A stretch of DNA of 64,000 nt, taken from the NCBI RefSeq assembly GCF_009937955.1, contig NZ_AP018439.1, forward strand, positions 4,774,001-4,838,000, read 5' to 3'. Source of the DNA: Undibacterium sp. KW1 (GTDB lineage Bacteria; Pseudomonadota; Gammaproteobacteria; Burkholderiales; Burkholderiaceae_D). The notes under the pieces are model-generated. The model did no database searches and was not told the origin of the DNA. It saw nothing but the letters and a program-made list of their open reading frames with translations. Within the stretch, counting starts at the first letter, position 1; the number at the start of each line of letters is the position of its first letter. This document shows positions 28,151-36,291 of the stretch, piece after piece. A program made the translations under genes and the position numbers.

Positions 28151-29101
28151 ATGCCCACGACAGAAAAAGTCAGCATCAACCATCCACTTATCAGCATCGC
28201 CTTTTTCGCCAATTTGCTGCTGGTGCTGTATTGCGTCATCCGCTTCCTGGCGTATTTGTTCCGCCCCAACTATGCAAGCGCAGACATGTTGTCCATCATG
28301 ATGTTCATGATACCGGTAGGCGTTTCTCTCAGGGCTTGCTCAGAGGGCAGCAGCAGACTCAGGCGCCTGCTTGCGGTGCTGCTGAATTTGCTGTTTTTGC
28401 TGATGGCAGTGAAAAGCATGTTCCCGGCCAAAAAAGTGCTTGAACCAATCAGCCTGTGGATCAGTATACCCTTTGCCCTGGGGTTTTTAATCAATGCCCT
28501 GGTATTGTGGAAAAAGGATGTGGTGCAGATCCGTACCGTCAATGACGAAGTTGAAGACGGTGAAGATGGTGAAGCTGGCAACAGCAGCGAGCAGGAAAGC
28601 CGCGAACACCACTGGACCATGACACGAGTCGTCTTGCCACGCCTGTTGCAGGGTGAGGGTGCCGCCAGTTTTGTTGCCAGCCTCAAGCAGGATGGCACTG
28701 CTATCGTCACCCGCATCTGGGTTAATTTTGGCAAAAGCAATATCAGCGACGCCAACAAGATCGTACCCTGCCGCGGTATCGCCGTGTTTACGGACAAAAC
28801 CCCATCCGGCAAAGAGCTGATCACGATACAGATGCCCAGGGCCATCGCCAGAGGAGAAGCCCACTTCATGGCCATCGCCCCAGGCGACCAGGATTCTGGC
28901 TACCAGACCTTCAGCCTTGAATACAGCACCATGCCGCGCGGCGGCAAAGCCTTCACCATGCTGACTGGCATACAGGACGGCTGCCGCAGCAATTACGGCC
29001 TGGGGCCAGTGCCGGACAAGGATGCGTTTGTGAAAGCTGTCACTGCCCTGCTGGAAAAACCAGAACCACCCATGACGGCGATGAAAATGCCGTCGCTCTG
29101 A
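28151..29101 (+). CDS. membrane protein of unknown function, 316 aa
   Basis: Four hydrophobic helices in the first 120 residues (ISIAFFANLLLVLYCVIRFLA, MLSIMMFMIPVGVSL, LLAVLLNLLFLLMAV, ISIPFALGFLINALVLW), an acidic linker (EVEDGEDGEAGNSSEQE), then a soluble C-terminal half with SLKQDGTAIVTRIWVNFG. No family recognised. It may be functionally linked to the preceding membrane protein, but a B pair separates them. Confidence 0.5.
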   Translation: MPTTEKVSINHPLISIAFFANLLLVLYCVIRFLAYLFRPNYASADMLSIMMFMIPVGVSLRACSEGSSRLRRLLAVLLNLLFLLMAVKSMFPAKKVLEPISLWISIPFALGFLINALVLWKKDVVQIRTVNDEVEDGEDGEAGNSSEQESREHHWTMTRVVLPRLLQGEGAASFVASLKQDGTAIVTRIWVNFGKSNISDANKIVPCRGIAVFTDKTPSGKELITIQMPRAIARGEAHFMAIAPGDQDSGYQTFSLEYSTMPRGGKAFTMLTGIQDGCRSNYGLGPVPDKDAFVKAVTALLEKPEPPMTAMKMPSL

Positions 29102-29113
29102 GCAATACAGGAT

Positions 29114-29306
29114 GTAGGTACGATTAGCGCAAGCGTAATCGTACGCATGTCAGCGTTTGCCAGTCGTTAAGATTTCAATTTTTATGCATTGCTTTTCCGG
29201 GGAACAATATCTCATCGAGAAGGTATTCCATTCCGCGCAGTCTTTGAAAGACCGTAATTTCTCAGACATATCATGCGTACGATTACGCGCTGCTAATCGT
29301 ACCTAC
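29114..29306. repeat. repeat A inverted pair, first copy flanking the NUDIX gene
   Basis: Arms at 29114-29149 and 29272-29306 with a 122-bp spacer. The entire 193-bp unit recurs in the same orientation at 29898-30090 with roughly 88-90% identity, so the two units form direct repeats around the NUDIX gene. Confidence 0.85.
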
Positions 29307-29329
29307 GCGGACTACAAACCAAGGCTACT

Positions 29330-29878
29330 ATGCGCAAGCAAATCAGAGATGAAGTTATTTCTATCACTCCCATCGACGCCATCGAGCGTGATGATATTTC
29401 TCGTTGCCTTGCATGGATAGACTCCGGAACTGATTTGTGCCGCGTAGCAAAGCCAGCCACGCCGCCCATGCATCTTGTATCCTATGTTGTCGTTGTAGAT
29501 AACGGGCATGTCCTGCTGGTCGATCACAGGAATGCGCAGTTGTGGCTTCCACCAGGTGGCCATGTTGAGCCAGGAGAACACCCGCGTGTCACAGTCGATC
29601 GTGAATTGGAAGAGGAACTCGGCTTTGTCGCATCACATCCCATAGAGCCACCTCTATTCGTGACCATCACGACGACTGTTGGGCTCACGGCCGGACATAC
29701 CGATGTTTCGCTATGGTACGTAGTACGCGCCAGCCGTCACCACAGCTTCAAATTTGACGAAGCTGAGTTTAGGGATGCACGCTGGTTTCCGTTTGACGAA
29801 GTTCCAATTGAGCGCACTGACCCGCATATGAAACGCTTCCTTACCAAGCTGGAAAATAACAAGCTCTTAGCGTCATGA
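29330..29878 (+). CDS. NUDIX hydrolase
   Basis: 182 aa soluble pyrophosphohydrolase. The Nudix box GX5EX7REUXEEXGU is complete at residues 77-99 (GHVEPGEHPRVTVD followed by RELEEELGF), giving the Mg-binding Glu residues. The N-terminal 45 residues (IDAIERDDISRCLAWIDSG) form an extra helical lead seen in some 8-oxo-dGTP or ADP-ribose type relatives; the substrate is not predictable. The gene is boxed between two copies of a 193-bp repeat, so it may have moved or been at risk of loss with them. Confidence 0.88.
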   Translation: MRKQIRDEVISITPIDAIERDDISRCLAWIDSGTDLCRVAKPATPPMHLVSYVVVVDNGHVLLVDHRNAQLWLPPGGHVEPGEHPRVTVDRELEEELGFVASHPIEPPLFVTITTTVGLTAGHTDVSLWYVVRASRHHSFKFDEAEFRDARWFPFDEVPIERTDPHMKRFLTKLENNKLLAS

Positions 29879-29897
29879 CGCAGGTTCAATTAGTGAC

Positions 29898-30090
29898 GTA
29901 GGTACAATTAGCGCAAGCGTAATCGTACGCATGTCAGCGTTTGCCAGTCGTTAAGATTAAAAATTTTATGCATTGCTTTCCCGGGGAACGACATCTCATT
30001 GAGAAGGTAATTCATTCTGTTCAATCTTTGAAAAACCGTAATTTCGCAGACATATCATGCGTACGATTACGCGCTGCTAATCGTACCTAG
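29898..30090. repeat. repeat A inverted pair, second copy flanking the NUDIX gene
   Basis: Arms at 29898-29933 (one base off consensus, TACAATTAGCG) and 30056-30090. Spacer shares TCAGCGTTTGCCAGTCGTTA and the final CAGACATAT with the first copy. Confidence 0.85.
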
Positions 30091-30115
30091 GTGGGTTATA
30101 TGCAATAGCCTGGTA

Positions 30116-30532
30116 TCACCTGCAATCAGCCGGTTCCAGCATCACTTTCCAGGTTTCGCTGGAGAGGTCATTGAGTGAATGTGGTTGCGTTTTAAAGTTG
30201 TATTCGACCCTGGCCTTGGCTTTGTAAAACGGCTGCATATTCCCCTTGCAATAGGATGCGACCATCTCTTTTTTGAATTTCTCTTTCTGGCTGTCAGTCG
30301 CTTCAAACTTGAATGCTTCTGTGGCATACATGCGGGCCACGCGGTCAACGTACTCTGCCTTGTCGATACGGATACCGTTCTCCAGTGTCATCGGCAATTT
30401 TTGCTGCACCTTGTCAAATTGAGCTTTAATCTCTACATCATCGGATGCTGCCTTGATGTCGCCCTTGTTCATCGTATAGACAACCTTGGCCACAACGCCA
30501 AGTACCAGAAGCATGGATAAAAAACGAAACAT
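30116..30532 (-). CDS. hypothetical exported or anchored protein, 138 aa
   Basis: N-terminal hydrophobic segment (FLSMLLVLGVVAKVVYT) acts as a signal anchor. The remainder is highly charged and helical with two cysteines (SYCKGNMQPF and ADCR), possibly a disulphide. GAAGG precedes ATG 30532. Family unknown. Confidence 0.55.
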   Translation of the reverse strand: MFRFLSMLLVLGVVAKVVYTMNKGDIKAASDDVEIKAQFDKVQQKLPMTLENGIRIDKAEYVDRVARMYATEAFKFEATDSQKEKFKKEMVASYCKGNMQPFYKAKARVEYNFKTQPHSLNDLSSETWKVMLEPADCR

Positions 30533-31060
30533 GGTGCAAACCTTCCCGGGTTAAAGTGCCTGCGCATGCCTCTATCATGGCGCGCGGGCTTTTTGTTTTA
30601 TGTGAATACAAACCTGCACGCATGGCCTTGCAGGTGCACATGCGTAGATGGACGTATCAGTTTTATGGTTTTTAATACGAGTATGAGAATGACGACAGGG
30701 AGCAAAATTACTGGCAAGCAATCGCAAACCCATCGCGCAAAACAGCGCGCATTTTATCAATGATTGTTGGGCAGAGGGAGACAATGTCCGGGCCTGGGGG
30801 CGTTTTTTGCTGCGCTTGACAGATTAGTCAAGCGCAGCAATTCCGGGCGATGCAAGCCCGTCATCATATAAAGCAAGTTCAGATGCCAGGTGCAACAGGG
30901 TAGGTGTTCATTGTCGAAATGCGCCGTATGAAATTGCCATCTGCTCAAATGAATCATTGTCGCCGTGCACGACGCTCACATGCGGCGCATTACAATGCGC
31001 CCTACAGTCTGGCTGATGCTACCCGTGTGAGTAACATCAGCCACGAACATTTAACAACAC
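30533..31060. other. intergenic region with one C palindrome
   Basis: No convincing gene in 528 bp. GCTGCGCTTGAC and GTCAAGCGCAGC (about 30809-30837) form a hairpin around ATTA, a possible transcription terminator for either strand. A C palindrome lies at 30979-31005. Confidence 0.55.
30979..31005. repeat. repeat C palindrome
   Basis: CATGCGGCGCATTACAATG then CGCCCTAC, about 55 bp beyond the end of the NHL-repeat gene. Confidence 0.75.
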
Positions 31061-33184
31061 TCAAAAATTACGCGCCACCACCACGCCTTGGTAAGTGGTG
31101 ATGTACAAGGCATCATTGCTGAACACCACAGACTGCGGTTTTGACAATACGCCTGGCAAGGGGCCGGTGGTAAAACCTTCCTGCCCTGCGACGCCGACGA
31201 TAGTGCTGACCACGCCTGCCGGGGTGATTTTGCGTACGGTATGGTTGTCGGTATCAGCCACATACAAATTGCCTTTGGTGTCGATAGTCATGCCTTGCGG
31301 GCGGTTGAAGCGGGCGGCGGTGCCTGTGCCATCGGCACTGCCAGGCTGAAATTCGGCACCGGCAAAAATACTGCTGATGCCTGCGCTGGAAATCTTGAAG
31401 ATCACATGGCTGCCGCCGTCTGCCACATACAGATTGCCACTGCTGTCCATCGCCATGCCATTGGATATATAAGGTGTTCCACGTCCCTCACCAAAGGGCT
31501 TGAAGCTGGCTGACTGCGTCAGCGGGATGCTGGCATAGGTGCTGACCTGGCCAGCAGCCGTGACTTTGCGTATGGCCTGGTTGACCATGTCAGCCACCAG
31601 CATGTCGCCATTACCCATGTTGACGATACCATTGGGAGATTTGAACCTGGCTTCGCTGCCCTTGCCATCGACCAGACCAAACTTCCACTCCACACCCGCC
31701 ACTGGCGTGATGACACCGGCCGGGTTGATCTGGCGGATGGTGCCTACGGTATCGGCGACATACACATTGCCATTGACATCTGTCGCCAGGCCACCGATCT
31801 GGTCAAAATTGGCAGACACGCCAGCTATGGTGCTGACCACACCTGCTGCTGTGACCTTGCGCACGATGTGTTTGCCAGACATAAAATCATTGAGGTAAAG
31901 ATTGCCGTTGATGTCTGCGGCCAGGTTACCTGGCGCATAAAACCCGGCAGCGGCACCTACGCCATCGAGGGCATACCTGACGTTGATGGCACCCGCCAGC
32001 GTCGTGACCACACCGGCTGCATTGATTTTACGTACGTTGAAATTGCCTGCATCTGCGACATACAGGTTACCCGCGTTGTCACCAACGATGGCCACAGGCT
32101 GGGCAAATCTGGCGGCCACGCCAGTGCCATCGTCTATCCCCACTTGCCCGCTGCTACCGGCCAGGGTGCTGACCATGCCTGCCTGTGTGATCTTGCGGAT
32201 GACGCTGTTGAAAGTGTCAGCCACAAAGATATTGCCAGCCGTATCGACAGCCACTGCACGCGGCGTATTGAAACGGGATACAGCGACTGTGCCATCGACG
32301 CTGCCGGTCTCACCGGCCCGGCCAGCGACGGTAGTGACTGCGCCTGCGGGTGTCATCTTGCGTATGCTGTAATTGTAGCTGTCTGCAATATAGACATTGC
32401 CAGCAGTATCGGTCGCCAGGCCAGAGGGCCAGAAAAACCGGGCATTGCTACCCTGACCATCATCTGCCGCACTGACCCCGCGCTTGCCCGCGATAGTCGT
32501 GACCATGCCTGCTGGAGTGAGCTTGCGTATGGTGTGCTCATCCGCGATATACAGGTTGCCTGCGCTGTCTATGGTCATGCCTGAGAGCGTGGAAAAGCTG
32601 GCAGCACTGCCCTGCCCGTCTGCCATAGCACCAGAACACACACTGCCAGCCAGCGTCGATGAGACGGCAGCAGGTGTCAGTTTGCGCACCACGCAGGCAT
32701 AAGGGTCGAGCACATAGATATTGCCGGCAGCATCACTTGCCATGTGCTGTGCCTTAAAGAACTTGACACTGCTGCCGCTACCTTCTGCATAACCAAATTC
32801 GCCTCCGGCAAAGCTCGTGACCACGCCTGCTGGCGTAATCTTGCGCACGCGCTTGTCGTCACCGACATAGAGATTGCCGCTGGTATCGAGCGTGATGCCA
32901 TTGAGGCCACTGAAGCGCGCGTTTGTCCCCGTGCCATCAACAATGCCAGGACCACCGACATTACCGGCAAGCAGGGCAATACTGCCTGTGCCAGCTGTGG
33001 TGCCAGTGTTGGTGCCTGTCGTATTACCTGCGCTGCCGCCGGTCGTACCCGGAGAGGTGGCAGCAGGAGCCGCACTGCCACCACCGCCACAGGCCGTGAG
33101 TATGGCTGCGGTGATGAGACAGCTCAGGGAGGCGCGAAAAGGAATGCCAGAAAGAGAATGACTAAAAGCTTTGAATGTAATCAT
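31061..33184 (-). CDS. NHL-repeat lipoprotein (beta-propeller)
   Basis: About 707 aa. Lipobox LTAC gives lipidation at Cys 32, followed by a Gly/Ser/Thr-rich tether (about 45 residues). The rest is about eleven repeats of the form GNLYVAD-x-VRKITPAGVVSTLAG, i.e. NHL units that fold as one or two six-bladed propellers. Located in the outer membrane or periplasm; binding partner unknown. ATG at 33184 is used; an upstream start at 33208 is possible. High repeat identity suggests recombination between blades. Confidence 0.85.
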   Translation of the reverse strand: MITFKAFSHSLSGIPFRASLSCLITAAILTACGGGGSAAPAATSPGTTGGSAGNTTGTNTGTTAGTGSIALLAGNVGGPGIVDGTGTNARFSGLNGITLDTSGNLYVGDDKRVRKITPAGVVTSFAGGEFGYAEGSGSSVKFFKAQHMASDAAGNIYVLDPYACVVRKLTPAAVSSTLAGSVCSGAMADGQGSAASFSTLSGMTIDSAGNLYIADEHTIRKLTPAGMVTTIAGKRGVSAADDGQGSNARFFWPSGLATDTAGNVYIADSYNYSIRKMTPAGAVTTVAGRAGETGSVDGTVAVSRFNTPRAVAVDTAGNIFVADTFNSVIRKITQAGMVSTLAGSSGQVGIDDGTGVAARFAQPVAIVGDNAGNLYVADAGNFNVRKINAAGVVTTLAGAINVRYALDGVGAAAGFYAPGNLAADINGNLYLNDFMSGKHIVRKVTAAGVVSTIAGVSANFDQIGGLATDVNGNVYVADTVGTIRQINPAGVITPVAGVEWKFGLVDGKGSEARFKSPNGIVNMGNGDMLVADMVNQAIRKVTAAGQVSTYASIPLTQSASFKPFGEGRGTPYISNGMAMDSSGNLYVADGGSHVIFKISSAGISSIFAGAEFQPGSADGTGTAARFNRPQGMTIDTKGNLYVADTDNHTVRKITPAGVVSTIVGVAGQEGFTTGPLPGVLSKPQSVVFSNDALYITTYQGVVVARNF

Positions 33185-33401
33185 GAGCAGATACGGGAGG
33201 GTAAACAAGCAAGCAGACTGGCCGGTCCATGCATGGGTTTAAGCTGAACCATGTCCGGGTGCACCAAGCGCTGAGGCAGCGGCACAAGAATGCCAAATTG
33301 CAAACATATTACCACATTTGAATATCTTTATCGCAAGCAACTATATTGGCGGTAGCATTTCACGAACGCGACTGTCTTCATCTACCACCAAGAAAATATC
33401 T

Positions 33402-33485
33402 GAAAACGGTGAGATTCGAACTCACGGCCCCCGACAGCGATTGCTGTATTTAGACAGGTGCATTCAACCGCTCTGCCACGTTTTC
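33402..33485 (-). tRNA. tRNA-Ser-like gene with 6-nt anticodon loop (probably defective)
   Basis: Acceptor GAAAACG/CGTTTTC pairs fully, the T-arm (GTGAGTTCGAATCTCAC) is perfect and a long variable arm is present, as in tRNA-Ser. The anticodon stem CCTGT/ACAGC has a C-C mismatch and encloses only CTAAAT, six nt, so no normal anticodon can be assigned. CCA is not encoded. Resembles the intact tRNA-Ser(GGA) at 35767 in body. Likely a decayed copy. Confidence 0.6.
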
Positions 33486-33614
33486 AAAATTCTTATTGCC
33501 ATACACTCGGTACGCGCAAATTTTATCTCTGCCCAATCTCGTCCTGCTTGGCAGCGAACGTGGCTGGATGACAGATCAAGTCTGACATGACGGCAGTAAT
33601 ATTGACGACTATCC

Positions 33615-33697
33615 TGGTGCGCGTGGTGGGACTCGAACCCACATGCCAGAGGCGCTGGTGTTTAAGACCAGCGTGTATACCATTCCACCACACGCGC
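33615..33697 (-). tRNA. tRNA-Leu(UAA)
   Basis: Anticodon stem CTGGT/ACCAG with loop CTTAAAC gives UAA. Acceptor GCGCGTG/CACGCGC, long variable arm, CCA encoded. The D-loop (GGAATGGTATACAC) is about one base short compared with the other leucine tRNAs of the array. Confidence 0.88.
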
Positions 33698-33718
33698 AAA
33701 AACTGGGTTGTATTTTCT

Positions 33719-33782
33719 GGCAGGGTGCGCCGTGCGCACCAGTGCACGCGTATCGTTGATCAACGATGGTGCGCACGGCGCA
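33719..33782. repeat. repeat B inverted pair, right arm cut by the IS element
   Basis: The right arm reads GGTGCGCACGGCGCA and then stops; its missing end CCCTAC reappears at 35265-35270, on the far side of the insertion sequence. Confidence 0.85.
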
Positions 33783-34138
33783 TACATGGACGCCCCCCAT
33801 TTGCAAGAGCATTTTCAAATTAAACCTGACATAGTCGATTGCAGCCATACATTCGGTCTTTATTGCAGCCGCTTGATGACTGCTGACGCATGATGAAATA
33901 CGCTGATGGTCGCTCAATCACCCTATCGTGCTGATCGCACAGTGCGCCGAACGAGCTATTGACCATCCCGGTCTGACCTGTCCTGTCTTCATTTGAGTTT
34001 GCCCAAACAATCGGTGGTGTGCTCCGTTTCTTTGTCTTTGCTGCTATTTTTCCTGCTACTGCATGACGTTTTTACTTCACCTGGCTTCCTGCCTCGCCCC
34101 TGCTTTGTGGTTGCTACTGTTCTTTCAAACCGTGCTGA
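33783..34138 (-). ncRNA. predicted guide (seek/bridge) RNA region of the IS1111 element
   Basis: In the IS1111 group the RNA that directs integration is made from the noncoding part downstream of the transposase gene; here that part is 356 bp. It contains CACCCTAT (33919-33926), one base from the target junction CACCCTAC, and GTGCGCC (33942-33948), identical to part of the B repeat. These could be guide segments; RNA ends cannot be read from sequence. Confidence 0.4.
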
Positions 34139-34176
34139 TCATGTGCAGACGTCGTTGGTCTGCGCATGATCAGCAC
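34132..34176. other. long hairpin at the transposase 3' end
   Basis: GTGCTGATCATG pairs with CATGATCAGCAC, continued by CAGAC/GTCTG after a small internal loop. It covers the transposase stop codon and may mark the beginning of the noncoding RNA. There is no T-run. Confidence 0.6.
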
Positions 34177-35179
34177 GGAATACTTCTCCGCTCTGCAGCA
34201 TCGCCCAGATCCTCCTGGCATTCTTGGCTGCCAGAGCGCACACGGCGATGTTGTGTCCCCGCCTTTTGGCCAGTTTTACGACCCAGTCTTCGGCATAGGC
34301 CGGTTTGTTGATCCTGGCCTGCAAGACGGACCTGGCCCCATGGACGAGGAGTTTGCGTACATAACCATTGCCTCGCTTGCTGAGCCCCAGCAGAACTTGT
34401 TTGCCACCACTGCTGTGTTCCCTCGGTATCAGCCCCAGGGCATTGGCAAACTTGCGTCCTTCTGTAAAGTTCTCTGCCCGTCCAAAGCTGCCGATGATGG
34501 CGGTGGCGGTGAGGACGCCTACGCCGGGGATGGTTTCTATCAGTTTGCAGGCGGGATTGCTTTGCAGTACTTGTTTGATCTGTTTCTCTACTTGACCAAT
34601 TCTTTCTTCTAACTCACTGAGATACTGCAGTAACTCATCGACCAGGCCGTTGAGTATGCCGAGCATGCCGCGGCTTTGCTCTTGCCAGAGGGCGACTTCA
34701 CGGCGCAGGTGGCGCAGGCCGGGAGTGAGTATCTGACCAAACTCAGCGAGCAGGCCCCGTATCTGGTTGGCGGTCGCAGTACGGTGTTTGACCCAGGCTT
34801 CTCTTACTCTGTGCAGGGCTTGTATCTGTTGTTCTTCACGGCTGCGTATCGTCACTCTCTGGATACTTTCTCTTACTGCTGCTTCTGCGATACCTGCGGC
34901 ATCTCTGGCATCGGTCTTGTTTCCTTGTACAAAGCCTTTGACGTACTGGGGTGCCATCAGTTTGACATCATGCCCAAGTGACTGGATCTGCCGCGCCCAT
35001 TCGTGAGCTCCTCCGCAGGCTTCCATCCCTACCAGGCACGGTGGCTGTGATGCAAAGAATCCCATGACTTCGCTACGCTTGAGTTTCTTCGACAGCAGCT
35101 TCTTGCCTCGGGCATTGGCACCATGAACTTGAAAAATACTCTTTGCCAAATCCAGCCCAATTACGGTAATCTTTTCCAT
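34139..35179 (-). CDS. IS110-family transposase (DEDD recombinase)
   Basis: 346 aa, full length and without frameshift. N-terminal RuvC-like DEDD domain with D10 (IGLDLAKSIF), E53 (GMEACGGAH), D90 and D93 (NKTDARDA); coiled linker with HRVREAWVKHRT; C-terminal transposase domain with IPGVGVLTATAIIGSFG (about 217-233) and the serine motif HSSGGKQ. All catalytic residues are present, so the element may be active. Confidence 0.93.
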   Translation of the reverse strand: MEKITVIGLDLAKSIFQVHGANARGKKLLSKKLKRSEVMGFFASQPPCLVGMEACGGAHEWARQIQSLGHDVKLMAPQYVKGFVQGNKTDARDAAGIAEAAVRESIQRVTIRSREEQQIQALHRVREAWVKHRTATANQIRGLLAEFGQILTPGLRHLRREVALWQEQSRGMLGILNGLVDELLQYLSELEERIGQVEKQIKQVLQSNPACKLIETIPGVGVLTATAIIGSFGRAENFTEGRKFANALGLIPREHSSGGKQVLLGLSKRGNGYVRKLLVHGARSVLQARINKPAYAEDWVVKLAKRRGHNIAVCALAAKNARRIWAMLQSGEVFRADHAQTNDVCT

Positions 35180-35291
35180 GACGCTTCCCTTCTGTTAAGT
35201 AGTTTGTCGAAACTCTACTTTGGCACATCACGATGCCGTTTGGGAGGGGGCGTCCATTTCATTACCCTACAAAATCATGCGAGACTCAAAC

Positions 35292-35368
35292 TGGTCGGAG
35301 TGCGAGGATTTGAACCCCGGACCTTCTGCTCCCAAAGCAGTTGCGCTACCGGACTGCGCTACACTCCG
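35292..35368 (-). tRNA. tRNA-Pro(UGG), copy 1
   Basis: Acceptor CGGAGTG/CACTCCG, anticodon loop TTTGGGA with UGG, CCA encoded. The 27-43 pair is A-A in this and the next copy. Separated from the rest of the array only by the IS element upstream in coordinates. Confidence 0.9.
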
Positions 35369-35392
35369 AAAAAACTTTTCACTACTGAATAC

Positions 35393-35627
35393 TGGAAGGG
35401 GATCAAGGATTCGAACCTAGTGGACTGTGAAAGTGAAAGCGAAAGTGAAGGACATGTGCCCGGCGAATCAGGGCAAGGCGCAAAACACAGCGATAGCGGG
35501 GCTATCGCGAGTATTTGCAACGCAGCCATGATCGTCGCGCACATGGCAGGCACTTCGCTTTTCACTTTCACAGTTCACTAATATGCCGGACTCAAATTCC
35601 GGTGCCTGGCCTCTTGGCAAATCCCCT
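35393..35627 (-). pseudogene. tRNA-Gln(UUG) split by a small insertion
   Basis: The 5' part (35579-35627) gives acceptor AGGGGAT, D-arm and anticodon arm CCGGA-ATTTGAG-TCCGG, i.e. UUG. The 3' part (35393-35419) gives GGTTCGAATCC and acceptor ATCCCCT with encoded CCA. Between them lies a 159-bp element flanked by TA. After removal of the insert the T-stem is imperfect (one U-U pair), so the gene may have been weak before. The intact paralogue is at 36292. Confidence 0.8.
35420..35578. mobile_element. 159-bp MITE inside tRNA-Gln
   Basis: Ends are GTGGACTGTGAAAGTGAAAG at left and, inverted, GTGAACTGTGAAAGTGAAAA at right, followed inward by CGAAGTG-type sequence. TA is present on both sides as the target duplication, the signature of Tc1/IS630-type movement. 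Internal hairpins include GCGATAGC/GCTATCGC. No frame. Confidence 0.8.
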
Positions 35628-35634
35628 GTAAAAC

Positions 35635-35719
35635 TGGTGCGCGCGGAGGGACTTGAACCCTCAATCCTTTCGGCACTGGTTTCTAAGACCAGCATGTATC
35701 CCAATTCCACCACACGCGC
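35635..35719 (-). tRNA. tRNA-Leu(UAG)
   Basis: Anticodon stem CTGGT/ACCAG with loop CTTAGAA gives UAG. Acceptor GCGCGTG/CGCGCGC with one G-T pair, long variable arm TGCCGAAAGGATT, CCA encoded. Confidence 0.92.
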
Positions 35720-35766
35720 ATACAACTCTCTCGCTCACCGACATGCATGCCGATGCGCTTACTCAC

Positions 35767-35853
35767 TGGCGGAAACGGTGAGACTCGAACTCACGGGACC
35801 TTTCAGCCCTACTGTCTTCCAGACAGCTGCAATGGCCGCTCTGCCACGTTTCC
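35767..35853 (-). tRNA. tRNA-Ser(GGA)
   Basis: Acceptor GGAAACG/CGTTTCC, anticodon loop CTGGAAG gives GGA, long variable arm AGGGCTGAAAGGTCCC, CCA encoded. All stems pair. Likely functional. Confidence 0.93.
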
Positions 35854-35867
35854 AAATTTCTAAATAC

Positions 35868-35952
35868 TGGTGCGCATGGAGGGACTCGAACCCTCAAACC
35901 TTGCGGTGCTGGTTTTTGAAACCAGCGTGTATTCCAATTCCACCACATGCGC
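35868..35952 (-). tRNA. tRNA-Leu(CAA)
   Basis: Stem CTGGT/ACCAG with loop TTCAAAA gives CAA. Acceptor GCGCATG/CATGCGC, variable arm CACCGCAAGGTTT, CCA encoded. Confidence 0.92.
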
Positions 35953-35977
35953 ATTTATTCATTCTTCAACCTGCTTT

Positions 35978-36054
35978 GGGGTGACCACCCGGAGTCGAAC
36001 CGGGATAAGCGGAATCACAATCCGCGACTTTCACCGTTAAGCTATGGCCACCCC
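35978..36054 (-). tRNA. tRNA-His(GUG), copy 1
   Basis: Stem GCGGA/TCCGC with loop TTGTGAT gives GUG. An extra 5' G pairs with C73, the identity element of tRNA-His. CCA is not encoded. Stems are perfect. Confidence 0.93.
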
Positions 36055-36101
36055 AAAGCAGGCTGATCTTTTCTTTCATTGCTGAACCTTTGCTTGTTCT
36101 C

Positions 36102-36170
36102 GTAGGGTGCGCCGTGCGCACCAGCACACCCGTTTCGTTGATCAACGATGGTGCGCACAGCGCACCCTAC
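36102..36170. repeat. repeat B inverted pair within the tRNA array
   Basis: Spacer contains TCGTTGATCAACGA, a palindrome shared with the B pairs at 33719 and 36609, which shows these three are copies of one larger unit that includes the downstream TACAAAATCATG before tRNA-Pro. Confidence 0.85.
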
Positions 36171-36191
36171 AAAATCATGCAAGACTTAAAC

Positions 36192-36268
36192 TGGTCGGAG
36201 TGCGAGGATTTGAACCCCGGACCTTCTGCTCCCAAAGCAGTTGCGCTACCAGACTGCGCCACACTCCG
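36192..36268 (-). tRNA. tRNA-Pro(UGG), copy 2
   Basis: Nearly identical to copy 1; two changes restore or alter D-arm pairing (GGCGCAGTCTGG). Loop TTTGGGA, CCA encoded. Confidence 0.91.
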
Positions 36269-36291
36269 AAGAAAATTTCACTACTTAATAC

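Larger units (their letters stand above)
33783..35264 (-). mobile_element. IS110-family insertion sequence, IS1111 subgroup
   Basis: Limits come from the split B repeat: GGCGCA to the left and CCCTAC to the right are contiguous in the other copies at 36.1 and 36.6 kb. Near the ends are subterminal inverted repeats ATGGACGCCCCC (33786-33797) and GGGGGCGTCCAT (35246-35257), the hallmark of the IS1111 group. No target duplication is apparent. The 1482-bp element has one transposase gene and a 356-bp noncoding tail. It sits between tRNA genes. Confidence 0.85.

Noticed and set aside
29157..29420. Short plus-strand frame within the A repeat before the NUDIX gene
   Set aside because: Mostly encoded by the repeat unit itself and lacks a start context.
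31868..32584. Repetitive plus-strand frame in the NHL gene
   Set aside because: Its periodicity is only the reverse complement of the NHL repeats.
35420..35578. Group I or group II intron in tRNA-Gln
   Set aside because: Only 159 bp, has long terminal inverted repeats and a TA duplication, and lies in the T-arm side rather than the anticodon loop.
35583..35984. 133-codon plus-strand frame over the tRNA genes
   Set aside because: It is read from the reverse complements of tRNA-Leu, Ser and Leu.
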